NCBI RefSeq assembly: GCF_011090185.1
Contig: NZ_JAAFGS010000004.1
Coordinates: 62,001 to 126,000 of the forward strand
Reading direction: 5' to 3'
Length of the DNA stretch: 64,000 nt
Source: Saccharibacillus alkalitolerans
Lineage (GTDB): Bacteria > Bacillota > Bacilli > Paenibacillales > Paenibacillaceae
The notes below the pieces were generated by a model. It was not told the origin of the DNA. It worked only from the letters and a program-made list of their open reading frames with translations, and made no database searches. The position numbers and the translations under genes were made by a program. Below are positions 19,251 to 27,739 of the stretch, piece after piece; within the stretch, counting starts at the first letter, position 1; each line of letters starts with the position of its first letter.

Positions 19251-20207
19251 TTACGCCATCAGCGTCGCCATGACGGCTTTCTGCGCGTGCAGGCGATTTT
19301 CCGCTTCGTCGAAAATGACGCTGTTTTTGCCGTCGATGACGCCCGCGCTCACTTCCTCGCCGCGGTGCGCCGGCAGGCAGTGCAGGAACAGGTAATCGGC
19401 TTTGGCGTGTTTCACCAGCTCTTCGTTGACCTGGTAGTCCTTGAACGCCAGCTCGCGCACTTTCTGTTCTTCCTCGAAGCCCATGCTCGCCCAGACGTCG
19501 GTATACACGGCGTCGGCATTCTCGACCGCTTCGCGCGCGTCGCGCACGATCGCGATCTTCGACCCGGTCTGCTCCGCGATCTCGCGCGCCTGGCGCACGA
19601 TGCCGGCGTCCGACTCGTAGCCTTCCGGGCTCGCGATGCTGACGTCCATGCCCATCTTCACGCCGCCGAGCAGCAGCGAATGGGCCATATTGTTGCCGTC
19701 GCCGACGTAGGCCAGCTTTTTGCCCCGCAGCGCGCCCTTATGCTCCTGAATCGTCTGCAGGTCGGCAAGCACCTGGCAGGGATGCCCCAGGTCGCTCAGC
19801 GCGTTGATGACCGGGACATCGGCGTATTTCGCCAGCTCCGTCACGTTTTCGTGCCCGAACGTGCGGATCATGATGCCGTCGAGGTAGCGGGACAGCACGC
19901 CGGCCGTGTCGGCGATCGTCTCGCCGCGCCCGAGCTGGATATCGTTTTTGCTGAGGAACAGGGCGTGTCCGCCGAGCTGGAACATGCCGACCTCGAACGA
20001 AACGCGGGTGCGCGTGGACGATTTTTCGAAAATCATGCCGAGCGTCTTGCCTTCCAGCGGCCGAAAGGCCTCGCCCGCTTTCTGCTTGCGCTTGAGTTCG
20101 ATCGCCAGATCGAGCAGATACTGAATTTCTTCCGTCGTGTAATCGGTCAGCTCCACCAGATCGCGGCCTTTGAGCGCGAGTCCGTGAGCCTGCTGAGTCA
20201 GGTCCAT
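19251..20207 (-). CDS. Ornithine carbamoyltransferase
   Basis: Converts ornithine and carbamoyl phosphate to citrulline; 318 residues from the ATG at 20207. That start has GGAGGA about 10 nt upstream; the open frame reaches 20324, overlapping argD, and is rejected. Carbamoyl-phosphate motif SSTRTR, the LGHPCQVLADLQT segment and the ornithine-binding HCLP (LFLHCLPAHRGEE) are all present. It is the fifth gene of the arg operon. Confidence 0.97.
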   Translation of the reverse strand: MDLTQQAHGLALKGRDLVELTDYTTEEIQYLLDLAIELKRKQKAGEAFRPLEGKTLGMIFEKSSTRTRVSFEVGMFQLGGHALFLSKNDIQLGRGETIADTAGVLSRYLDGIMIRTFGHENVTELAKYADVPVINALSDLGHPCQVLADLQTIQEHKGALRGKKLAYVGDGNNMAHSLLLGGVKMGMDVSIASPEGYESDAGIVRQAREIAEQTGSKIAIVRDAREAVENADAVYTDVWASMGFEEEQKVRELAFKDYQVNEELVKHAKADYLFLHCLPAHRGEEVSAGVIDGKNSVIFDEAENRLHAQKAVMATLMA

Positions 20208-20310
20208 ATAAGCGTTCTCCTCCGTATAATGAATATTCCCTAAAAAGAGAGAGCGTCCCGGAACCGGCCCCGGCGGCCGTGTTCCCAAAACGCTCCGCAG
20301 CGACTTGATG

Positions 20311-21504
20311 CTATGCCTGCGCACTAGGCGTCGGAACTTTCTCTTCGATCAGCGAAGCGACGATCGAGACCGCCTGCTCCACCTCGTCCTCGGTTACGTA
20401 CAGGTTCGGCAGCAGACGGATAACGTTCGGCCCGGCCGGCACGAACAGCAGGCCGCGCTTCTGCCCTTCCAGCACCAGTTCGCCGATCGGTTCCGCGCAT
20501 TCGATGCCGACCAGCAGGCCGAGTCCGCGCACGCTTTTCACGAAAGGATTGCCTTTCAACCGCCGGCGCAGCTGATCCATCAGCAGCTCGCCGATTTCCG
20601 CCGCTCTCTCCGGCAGCTTGTCTTCCTGCATCGTCTCGATCGTCGCGAGGATCGCGGACGAGGCCAGCGGCGTGCCTCCGAACGTGGTCGCGTGGCTGCC
20701 CGCCGTGAAGGCTTCTTTCAAGTAGGCGCGTCCGAGCATCGCGCCGGCCGGGAATCCGGAAGCGATGCCTTTGGCGACGGTGAAAATGTCCGGCTTGATT
20801 CCGTAGCGATGATGCGCGAACCAGGCGCCGGTACGGCCCATGCCCGTCTGTACTTCGTCGACGATCAGCAGGATGCCTTTGTCGCGGCAGAGCTGCTCGA
20901 TCCCCCTGGCGTACGTCTCGTCCAGCGGATACACGCCGCCTTCGGCCTGTACCATCTCGATCATGACGGCCGCCGTGCGGTCGGTGATCGCGTCTTCGAT
21001 CGCCTTGAGGTCATGCGGCGGTACGGTCACGAAGCCGGCCGGCAGCGGCAGAAAGCCTTCTTTGACCTTATCTTGTCCCGTCGCGGTGAGCGTCGCAAGC
21101 GTGCGGCCGTGGAACGACTTGCCGAGCGTGATAATCTCGTAGCGCTCCTCGCCTTTTACTTTTTGGAAGTAGCGGCGGGCCAGCTTGATCGCGGCTTCGT
21201 TGGACTCGGCGCCGCTGTTGCAGAAAAACACGGCGTCGGCCTGCGCGACTTCGGCCAGTTTTTTCGCGGCTTCTTCCTGCTTCGGTACGACGAACAGGTT
21301 CGACGTGTGCCACAGCGTGTCGATCTGCTCCTTGAGCTTGTCGGCGACCTTCTTCGGCGCGTGGCCAAGGTTGGTAACGGCCAGGCCGCTCATAAAGTCG
21401 AGGTATTTGTTGCCTTTGTCGTCCCACAGCCAGCTGCCTTCGCCTTTCGTCAAGGCCAGCGGGTATCTGGCGTAGGTTTGAAACAGTGCGCTTTCTTCGG
21501 TCAT
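20311..21504 (-). CDS. Acetylornithine aminotransferase
   Basis: PLP enzyme making N-acetylornithine from N-acetylglutamate semialdehyde; 397 residues, class III aminotransferase. Visible are CNSGAESNEAAIKLAR, the cofactor Asp region LLIVDEVQTGMGRTG and the PLP Lys in FTVAKGIASGFPAGA. It is transcribed between argB (398-nt spacer with a hairpin element) and argF (103-nt spacer). Confidence 0.96.
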   Translation of the reverse strand: MTEESALFQTYARYPLALTKGEGSWLWDDKGNKYLDFMSGLAVTNLGHAPKKVADKLKEQIDTLWHTSNLFVVPKQEEAAKKLAEVAQADAVFFCNSGAESNEAAIKLARRYFQKVKGEERYEIITLGKSFHGRTLATLTATGQDKVKEGFLPLPAGFVTVPPHDLKAIEDAITDRTAAVMIEMVQAEGGVYPLDETYARGIEQLCRDKGILLIVDEVQTGMGRTGAWFAHHRYGIKPDIFTVAKGIASGFPAGAMLGRAYLKEAFTAGSHATTFGGTPLASSAILATIETMQEDKLPERAAEIGELLMDQLRRRLKGNPFVKSVRGLGLLVGIECAEPIGELVLEGQKRGLLFVPAGPNVIRLLPNLYVTEDEVEQAVSIVASLIEEKVPTPSAQA

Positions 21505-21544
21505 GGTTTTGCACGCTCCTTTCGGGAATGCGGCGCGAGGCTCC

Positions 21545-21657
21545 GGGAGAAGTCCGTTTCGGTCGCGTGTTGAAATCGGAGAATTGGATTGAATTCAAAT
21601 AAGGTTATTCCCCGATTTCAAAGGCGAACGCTGGCGCTCCTACACTGGACTTCTCCC
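21545..21657. repeat. Long imperfect inverted-repeat element in the argB-argD spacer
   Basis: Outer arms GGGAGAAGTCC (21545-21555) and GGACTTCTCCC (21647-21657) are perfect. Inner arms TTGAAATCGG (21570-21579) and CCGATTTCAA (21612-21621) are also perfect, with partly complementary sequence between. The nested structure resembles a REP/MITE-like palindromic element. The rest of the 21505-21902 spacer holds no supported gene; a 70-codon frame at 21618-21830 was rejected. Confidence 0.7.
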
Positions 21658-21902
21658 TCCGCTTGGTACGCTTGCGCGTCGTGATCGGACAAAAAAATTA
21701 ATACGGGAGAACACAGAATCGATTCTATGTACCGATTCCCTCTTATACAAGACTCGAGCAGATTTGCCGAGGTCTCGATAACCTTAAGACCTTCAAACAT
21801 GTTCCGCTCGCTCTTTATCGTCTCTATCACCCGAGCTTCGACTTCTTCCTGTACAGGCGGCAGGGATCGAACAATTCGAGAGAAGCCCGATTCGCGTTAG
21901 CT

Positions 21903-22769
21903 TTATCGCCTTATCGCCGTTCCGATCCGTTCGCCGGACAGGAGGCGGCTCAGGACGCGGTCTTCGCTGCCGTCGACGATGACGACTTCCTGCACGTCGC
22001 CGTGAATGCATTTCATCGCGGCGCGCACCTTGGGGATCATGCCGCCGTAGATTTCGCCGTCTGCGATCATCTCTTCGATCTCGGCAAAAGTCACGGAAGG
22101 GAGCGCCGTTTTGACGCCGTCGACCGTTTTCAAGATGCCGGGCACGTCGGTGACCACGATCATCCGCTGCGCGCCGATGAAGGAAGCGACCGCTCCGGCG
22201 GCGGTGTCGGCGTTGATGTTGTAGCGCTGTCCGCCGGCATCGACGCCGAGAGGAGCGATGACGGGCATATAGCCCATGCCCAGAATGCCGGCGACGATGT
22301 CCGCTTCCACGCGGACGACATCGCCCACGAGGCCCACCTCTGCCGCGTTCGCGACCGGTTCGGCCTGGATCAGCGAGCCGTCCGAACCGGACAGCCCGAG
22401 CGCCTTCCCGCCGGCGGACTGGATGCGCCGCACGATCAATTTGTTGATCGTGCCCGCCAGCACCATTTCGACGACGTCGAGCACGTCTTCCGTCGTCCGC
22501 CGCAGTCCGTTCACGAACTCCGTTTCGATGCCGAGCTTCTCCAGATTCCCGGAAATTGCCGGTCCGCCTCCGTGCACGATGACCGGCCGCGCGCCGCCGG
22601 CCTGCAGCTCCGCCAGGTCGGCGAAGAACGCTTCGGGCAGCGCCGCCAGCGTGCTGCCGCCGCATTTCATGACGAACGACGCGGCGGACGTACCGCCTGC
22701 CGGCAGGGCGGCTTCAGGGGCGGCCGCTGCGCCGCCTTCGCTTTTATCCAAGTAAGGCTGTCGATTCAT
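21903..22769 (-). CDS. Acetylglutamate kinase
   Basis: Phosphorylates N-acetylglutamate; amino-acid kinase fold, 288 residues. The core begins at FVMKCGGST, with IVHGGGPAIS, the RTTEDVLDVVEMVL segment and the C-terminal GGMIPKVRAAMKCI lysine loop. A ~32-residue Ala/Gly-rich N-terminal extension precedes the usual start. The extension is supported by AAGGAGG 7 nt before the ATG at 22769. An AhrC/PII contact role for the extension is unproven. Confidence 0.95.
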   Translation of the reverse strand: MNRQPYLDKSEGGAAAAPEAALPAGGTSAASFVMKCGGSTLAALPEAFFADLAELQAGGARPVIVHGGGPAISGNLEKLGIETEFVNGLRRTTEDVLDVVEMVLAGTINKLIVRRIQSAGGKALGLSGSDGSLIQAEPVANAAEVGLVGDVVRVEADIVAGILGMGYMPVIAPLGVDAGGQRYNINADTAAGAVASFIGAQRMIVVTDVPGILKTVDGVKTALPSVTFAEIEEMIADGEIYGGMIPKVRAAMKCIHGDVQEVVIVDGSEDRVLSRLLSGERIGTAIRR

Positions 22770-22787
22770 GGCCTGTCCTCCTTCGCG

Positions 22788-24020
22788 TCAAGTCCGGTAA
22801 GCCGCGTTGATCCGCACGTAATCGTACGTCAGGTCGCAGCCCCAGGCCGTCGCTTGTTCTTCGCCCATGTGCAGTTCAACCGAAATCCGCACCGTATCGC
22901 CTTTCAGGTATTCCAGCGCCAAGTCTTCGTCGAACGGGACCGGCTGGGAAGAGGCCAGCACATCGATATCGCCGAGCTTGATATCGACCGTGTGCGGATT
23001 GACCGGGACGCCCGCGCGGCCGACCGCGGCGATAATCCGTCCCCAGTTCGCGTCCGCGCCGTATACGGCCGTTTTGACCAAGCTGGACCCGATAACCGTC
23101 TTGGCGATCGCCCGGGCCGATTCGCTGCTCTCCGCGCCGCTCACGACTACCTCGACCAGCTTGGTCGCACCCTCGCCGTCCCGGGCGATCGACTTGGCCA
23201 GATGCTCGCAGACCGCCGCGAACGCTTCCGCGAAAGCGGCCCAATCCGGGTGATGTTCGTCCAGTTCCGTTTTTTGGCCGGACAGTCCGCTCGCCATGAC
23301 GACCAGCATATCGTTGGTGCTCGTGTCCCCGTCCACCGTAATCATGTTGAACGTGCCGTCGGTGGTTCGCTTCAGCAGCTTGCGCAGCGCCTCGCTGCCG
23401 ACTTTGGCGTCCGTCGTCATGAAAGCCAGCATCGTTGCCATATTCGGATGGATCATCCCCGAACCTTTGGCCGCTCCGGCGATCGTCACGGGCTGTCCGT
23501 CGATTCGCAGCGTCACGCACAGTTCCTTTTTCACGAGATCGGTCGTCAGGATCGCCTGGCTGAACTGTTCGCCGCCGTCCGTCTCGTCCGTCAGCGCTCC
23601 CGCAAGCCGGGCAATGCCGTCCCGCACGCAGTCCATTTTCAGGTTCTCGCCGATCACGCCGGTCGAAGCGACCGCGACGTCTTCCGCTTCCACGCCGAAA
23701 CTTTCCGCCGCCAGCGCCCGCATTTCGTACGCGTCCGCGTCTCCCTGCTTGCCCGTGCAGGCGTTGGCGTTGCCGCTGTTTACGATGATCGCGCGCAGCC
23801 TGCCGTTATGCAGGCTTTCGCGCGTAGTTTGAAGCGGCGCCGCCTGAAAGATGTTCGTCGTGTATACCGCCGCCGCCGCCGCGGGTACCTCGCACACAAT
23901 GGCGCCGATATCGTTTCTTTCCGTTTTTTTCAGTCCGCAGTGCAGACCCGCAGCCCGAAATCCCCGCGGAGTGATGATCGTACCGCCTTCGACGACGGTA
24001 TAAGAAGGAACTGCTGCCAT
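22788..24020 (-). CDS. Bifunctional glutamate N-acetyltransferase / amino-acid acetyltransferase ArgJ
   Basis: Transfers the acetyl group from N-acetylornithine to glutamate, recycling it; 410 residues from ATG 24020 (the open frame extends to 24104 into argC). The precursor self-cleaves at the Ala-Thr bond in GSGMIHPNMATMLAF, giving alpha and beta chains; this motif is intact. Other family segments are NSGNANACTG and TVDGDTSTND. With argJ present no separate argA or argE is needed. It sits 38 nt after argC. Confidence 0.96.
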   Translation of the reverse strand: MAAVPSYTVVEGGTIITPRGFRAAGLHCGLKKTERNDIGAIVCEVPAAAAAVYTTNIFQAAPLQTTRESLHNGRLRAIIVNSGNANACTGKQGDADAYEMRALAAESFGVEAEDVAVASTGVIGENLKMDCVRDGIARLAGALTDETDGGEQFSQAILTTDLVKKELCVTLRIDGQPVTIAGAAKGSGMIHPNMATMLAFMTTDAKVGSEALRKLLKRTTDGTFNMITVDGDTSTNDMLVVMASGLSGQKTELDEHHPDWAAFAEAFAAVCEHLAKSIARDGEGATKLVEVVVSGAESSESARAIAKTVIGSSLVKTAVYGADANWGRIIAAVGRAGVPVNPHTVDIKLGDIDVLASSQPVPFDEDLALEYLKGDTVRISVELHMGEEQATAWGCDLTYDYVRINAAYRT

Positions 24021-24058
24021 GAGACGCTTCCGCCTTTCGCTGTATAATCGCGCAATAA

Positions 24059-25111
24059 TCAAGGATACATCGGAATGAAGTTCAGGCCTGCCGCCTCGTC
24101 CCATCCCATCATCAGGTTAAGATTTTGGATCGCCTGTCCGGCCGCGCCTTTGACCATATTGTCGATGGCCGACACGATCGTCACGCGCCCTGTGCGTTCG
24201 TCCGCGGAGAACCCGATGTCGCAGTAGTTCGAGCCCGCCACTTCCTTGGTCGCAGGCATCGTGCCGTTTTTCCGAATCCGTACGAACGGTCTTCCTTTAT
24301 AGAAACTTTCGTATAATTCGATAAAGTCCTGCGTGCTTTTCGAGCCGCTTACCGATGCGTACATCGTGCTGAGAATTCCCCGCGTCATCGGGATCAGATG
24401 GGTCGTGAACGTGATGACAACTTCGCGTCCGGCCGTCTCGCCCAGCACCTGCTCGATTTCCGGAATATGCTGATGCGCGTTCACCTTGTAAGCTTTCACG
24501 CTTTCGTTGATTTCGCCGTAATGGGTGCCGAGTCCGGTTCCCCGCCCCGCGCCGGAGACGCCGGTCTTGGCATCGATAATGATCGTCGAAGGATCGATCC
24601 AGCCTTCCTTGACCGCCGGAATCAGTCCCAGCAGCGTGGCCGTCGGGAAGCAGCCCGGATTGGAGATCGCCGACCGCCCCGCCGCCGCTTCGCCGTACAC
24701 TTCGCTGAGTCCGTATACCGCCTGCTCCAGAACTTCGGCCGAAGCCGGAGCGCGTTTATACCATTTTTCATACAGCGCGCCGTCCTTGAGCCGAAGGTCG
24801 CCGGACAGGTCGATTACCTTGAGTCCCTGCTCCAGCAGCTTCGGCGTCAATTCGGCGCTCACGCCGGCCGGCGTGGCGAGGAAGACGACATCGGCCTTGG
24901 CTTTGATTGCCGCGGGTTCGATCGCTTCCAGCTCCAGATCCATAATGTTCGTCAAGTGGGCGAAACTCTCGCTCAGCGGCGTGCCGCTGTTCGACGAAGA
25001 GAGCACGCAGCTCACTTCCGCATGGGGGTGAGCCTGCAGCAGTCGGATCAGCTCCGCGCCTCCGTAACCGGTCGCGCCGACGATCGCCGCTTTGATTGTA
25101 TCGCTGCTCAT
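24059..25111 (-). CDS. N-acetyl-gamma-glutamyl-phosphate reductase
   Basis: NADPH-dependent reduction of acetylglutamyl phosphate; 350 residues. The Rossmann motif is VGATGYGGAEL at the N-terminus, and the active-site Cys lies in SNPGCFPTAT. It is the first gene of the arginine operon and lies directly behind the predicted promoter and operator. The start ATG at 25111 follows GCGGAGGTCGG. Confidence 0.97.
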   Translation of the reverse strand: MSSDTIKAAIVGATGYGGAELIRLLQAHPHAEVSCVLSSSNSGTPLSESFAHLTNIMDLELEAIEPAAIKAKADVVFLATPAGVSAELTPKLLEQGLKVIDLSGDLRLKDGALYEKWYKRAPASAEVLEQAVYGLSEVYGEAAAGRSAISNPGCFPTATLLGLIPAVKEGWIDPSTIIIDAKTGVSGAGRGTGLGTHYGEINESVKAYKVNAHQHIPEIEQVLGETAGREVVITFTTHLIPMTRGILSTMYASVSGSKSTQDFIELYESFYKGRPFVRIRKNGTMPATKEVAGSNYCDIGFSADERTGRVTIVSAIDNMVKGAAGQAIQNLNLMMGWDEAAGLNFIPMYP

Positions 25112-25162
25112 GCATTCCGACCTCCGCTTCTCGCATTTTTTCGAACGATTCCGTGCATAAAA

Positions 25163-25208
25163 CGTAAATAATATGTATTATTATACGTTCAACGACATAT
25201 AAATACAA
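25163..25208 (-). promoter_or_regulatory. Arginine operon promoter with overlapping putative AhrC/ArgR box
   Basis: On the minus strand, TTGTAT (25203-25208), 17 nt, TATAAT (25180-25185), a near-perfect sigma-A promoter. The -10 is embedded in an imperfect AT-rich palindrome (25163-25187, CGTAaATAATA / TATTATtaTACG). The -35 lies in TTGTATTTATATG, resembling the ArgR half-site TGAATTTTTATTCA. Such placement would allow arginine-dependent repression. The match to the ArgR consensus is partial. Confidence 0.65.
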
Positions 25209-25420
25209 CCTTTCATGCAAAAGTTCACATTCTGCGGCAGGAGCAGCTTTTTCTTCGAGACAGGGCCGTGCGCTCCCATTTTTCAATGAACAGGCTCTAC
25301 TATAAATAAACCAGATCCGGCGTCTACTCGACCTTCCGCGATCTCCAAATTTTTGAACAGCAGGAAAGGAACGAGAGCCCGAACGAAAATCGGGAAAGAG
25401 CGGACTCCGTCCGCCTAATA

Positions 25421-25462
25421 AAAGAGCCGCATGCAGATCGTATGATCTGCATGCGGCTCTTT
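25421..25462 (-). terminator. Terminator of the hpf-secA-prfB-yitT unit
   Basis: Perfect 19-bp hairpin (AAAGAGCCGCATGCAGATC and its complement, loop GTAT) just past the yitT stop. The minus strand then reads TTTTATTAGG. Between it and the arg promoter, 25209-25420 shows no gene. Confidence 0.85.
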
Positions 25463-25508
25463 GTCCGTAAAGCGCATCGGGCAACTCGTCCCCATGCGGC
25501 GTTATCTG

Positions 25509-26384
25509 TTAAATCTGAATTTTGAACCCTTTGCCCAGCACTTCCTGGGCGTTGCTGATGACCACGAACGCTTCGGGATCGACCGAGCGCACGAGCGTTT
25601 TCAGACGGCTTGTCTCGCTTTGGCCGACGACGACCATCAGCACGGGACGCACTTCGCCCGTATAGCCGCCGCGCCCGGCAAGTTCCGTCAGCCCGCGATC
25701 GAGGTCTTTCAAGATGACTTGGGTCATCTGTTCCCTTTTATCCGTGATGATGTAAGCGACCTTGGTGTAGCCCGTACCCATTTCCACGGCGTCGATGACT
25801 TTGCCCGTGACGTACAATCCGATCAGCGCATACAGCGCGTTCTCGAGCGACAGGGTAAAGCCGGCCAGCGCGATGACCGTTCCGTCGGTCAGCATGACGC
25901 ACAGCGACAGGCTGAGGCCGCTGTATTTCTGCAGCAGCTGCGCCACGATCGACAGTCCGCCGGTCGAGCCCCGCCCCCGGAATACGAGACCCAGGCCGAG
26001 GCCGACGCCGATACCGCCGTACAGCGAAGCCAACAGCGGATTGGCGGTCGGAATCGGCCAGTCCCGCGTCACGTAGATGAGCAGCGGCAGGCATACCGTG
26101 CCGATCAGCGTCCGTGCGCCGTACTGACGGCCCAGGAACACGACACCGGCGACAAACAGCGGAATGTTGAACAGCCACTGGGTGAAGGCGGGCTCGAGTC
26201 CGAACCATTCATGGATAATGATGGAGAGCCCCGATACCCCGCCGGAAGCGATCTGGTTGGGCAGCAGGAACAGGTTGAACGCCAGCGCGGTAATAAAGGA
26301 GCCCGCCACAATGAGAACGACGTCGAGCACGTTGCGCTTGAAGCCGTTCACGGGAATCACGGGTTTTCTTCTGCTTGTCTGCAT
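25509..26384 (-). CDS. YitT family membrane protein with C-terminal DUF2179 domain
   Basis: Membrane protein of 291 residues. About five hydrophobic segments occupy residues 18-185, including a first helix NVLDVVLIVAGSFITALAFNL and the family pattern PNQIASGGVSGLSI. A C-terminal ~85-residue cytoplasmic DUF2179 domain (AYIITDKREQMTQVILKDLDRGLTELAGRGGYTG) follows. Molecular function is not established for the family. The gene follows prfB by 9 nt, so it is in the same transcript and possibly coupled. Confidence 0.92.
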   Translation of the reverse strand: MQTSRRKPVIPVNGFKRNVLDVVLIVAGSFITALAFNLFLLPNQIASGGVSGLSIIIHEWFGLEPAFTQWLFNIPLFVAGVVFLGRQYGARTLIGTVCLPLLIYVTRDWPIPTANPLLASLYGGIGVGLGLGLVFRGRGSTGGLSIVAQLLQKYSGLSLSLCVMLTDGTVIALAGFTLSLENALYALIGLYVTGKVIDAVEMGTGYTKVAYIITDKREQMTQVILKDLDRGLTELAGRGGYTGEVRPVLMVVVGQSETSRLKTLVRSVDPEAFVVISNAQEVLGKGFKIQI

Positions 26385-26393
26385 GGTGCCGAT

Positions 26394-27510
26394 TTACTCC
26401 GCCGTCTCGATCTTCAGCTGGCTGCGCAGATAGGCGTCGATGAAGCCGTCCAGCTCTCCGTCCATGACCGCGCCGATATTGCCGGTCTCGTGCGTCGTCC
26501 GATGGTCTTTGACCATGCTGTACGGATGGAACACGTACGAACGGATCTGGCTGCCCCAGGCGATATCGGACTGCTCGCCGCGGATTTCGGCCAGCTCCCG
26601 CTGCTGCTCCTCGATCTTGCGCTCGTAGAGCTTGGAACGGAGCATCGTCATGGCGCGCTCGCGGTTCTTGATCTGGGAGCGTTCGTTCTGGCACGTGACG
26701 ACCACGCCCGTCGGGATGTGCGTGATGCGCACCGCCGAGTCGGTCGTGTTGATGTGCTGACCGCCGGCGCCGCTGGCGCGGTACGTATCGATCTTGAGAT
26801 CTTCCGTACGAATTTCGATATCGATCGTGTCGTCGATTTCCGGCACGACGTCGCACGATACGAACGACGTATGCCGTCTGCCCGACGAGTCGAACGGCGA
26901 TATGCGCACCAGACGGTGCACGCCTTTTTCCGCCTTCAGGTAACCGTAGGCGTTGTAGCCCTTGATCAGCAGCGTGACGCTCTTGATGCCGGCTTCGTCG
27001 CCCGGCAGATAGTCGAGCGTCTCGACCTTGAAGCCGCGTTTTTCCGCCCAGCGGGTATACATGCGCAGCAGCATCTGTCCCCAGTCCTGGGACTCGGTAC
27101 CGCCCGCGCCCGGATGAAGCTCGAGAATCGCGTTCAGCTTGTCGTACGGCTCGCTCAGCAGCAGCTGCAGCTCGAACTCGTTCATGCGGTTCACGAGGTC
27201 TTCGACGCTGCCGGCCACTTCGCTTGCCATATCCTCGTCGTTCTCTTCGTCCGCCAGTTCGGCCATCAATGCGGCGTCGTCGTAATCCTGCTGAAGCTTC
27301 GCGTACTGGTCGACGGAGCCTTTGACCGCGTTCATTTCCGCGATGACCGCCTGCGCCTTGTCGTTATCGTCCCAGAAATCCGGGGCGGACATTTTCTCTT
27401 CGAAGTTGGAGATCATCTCCTGTTTGAGATCTAAGTCAAAGAGACCCCCTAAGGTTGGTTAATTTCTGCGCCATCTCGCGCAGATCCTGCTTCACTTTCG
27501 GATCGATCAT
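26394..27510 (-). CDS. Peptide chain release factor 2 with programmed +1 frameshift
   Basis: RF2, which releases peptides at UGA and UAA codons. Translation starts at the ATG at 27510 (AGAGGTG 7 nt upstream) and runs 24 codons ([17 protein letters not shown]...LRGSL) to an in-frame UGA at 27436-27438. It continues after a +1 slip at CTT-TGA-C into the long frame, giving about 371 residues. The slip site has the classic internal Shine-Dalgarno AGGGGG just before TCTCTTTGAC. The tripeptide SPF (VRISPFDSS) and the catalytic GGQ ([15 protein letters not shown]) are intact. It is followed by yitT and preceded by secA, as in B. subtilis. Confidence 0.96.
27433..27448 (-). promoter_or_regulatory. 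RF2 programmed frameshift site
   Basis: Minus strand AGGGGGTCTCTTTGAC: internal Shine-Dalgarno AGGGGG, slippery CTT, stop UGA, then C. This is the autoregulatory cassette: low RF2 slows termination at UGA and lets the ribosome slip +1. Confidence 0.96.
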
Positions 27511-27595
27511 ATGTGGTCACCTCTTGGATAGTTTAGGGAGCCGCTGGGGCCTCCCTTTTATTTGGGCAGAACTTACAGGTCCGTAAACAGCCCTT

Positions 27596-27632
27596 CGGCC
27601 CGGTCCCGGAAGCTGTATCCGGGAACCGGGCC
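27596..27632. repeat. Strong hairpin in the secA-prfB spacer
   Basis: Arms CGGCCCGGTCCCGGA and TCCGGGAACCGGGCCG pair over about 15 bp (one mismatch or bulge) around a short loop. There is no T-run, so it may be an RNA-processing or stability element separating secA from prfB rather than a terminator. Confidence 0.6.
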
Positions 27633-27739
27633 GTATGTCCGCGGACAGAGCGGTCGCGCACGGGAAAGACGGAACGTCCTTCTGCTCCGGCGCTTCCCCT
27701 TATCCGTCTCGCAAACGTTCCGCCTATCTGCGAATTTCC

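Noticed and set aside
21618..21830. 70-codon minus-strand frame beginning GTG, then MFEGLKVIE
   Set aside because: No ribosome site, it covers half of the palindromic element, and composition does not match neighbouring genes. Resemblance to a CoA-transferase start is too short to support even a remnant.
24768..25484. 238-codon minus-strand frame spanning the arg promoter
   Set aside because: It runs through the promoter, operator and start of argC in another frame, with no ribosome site or similarity.
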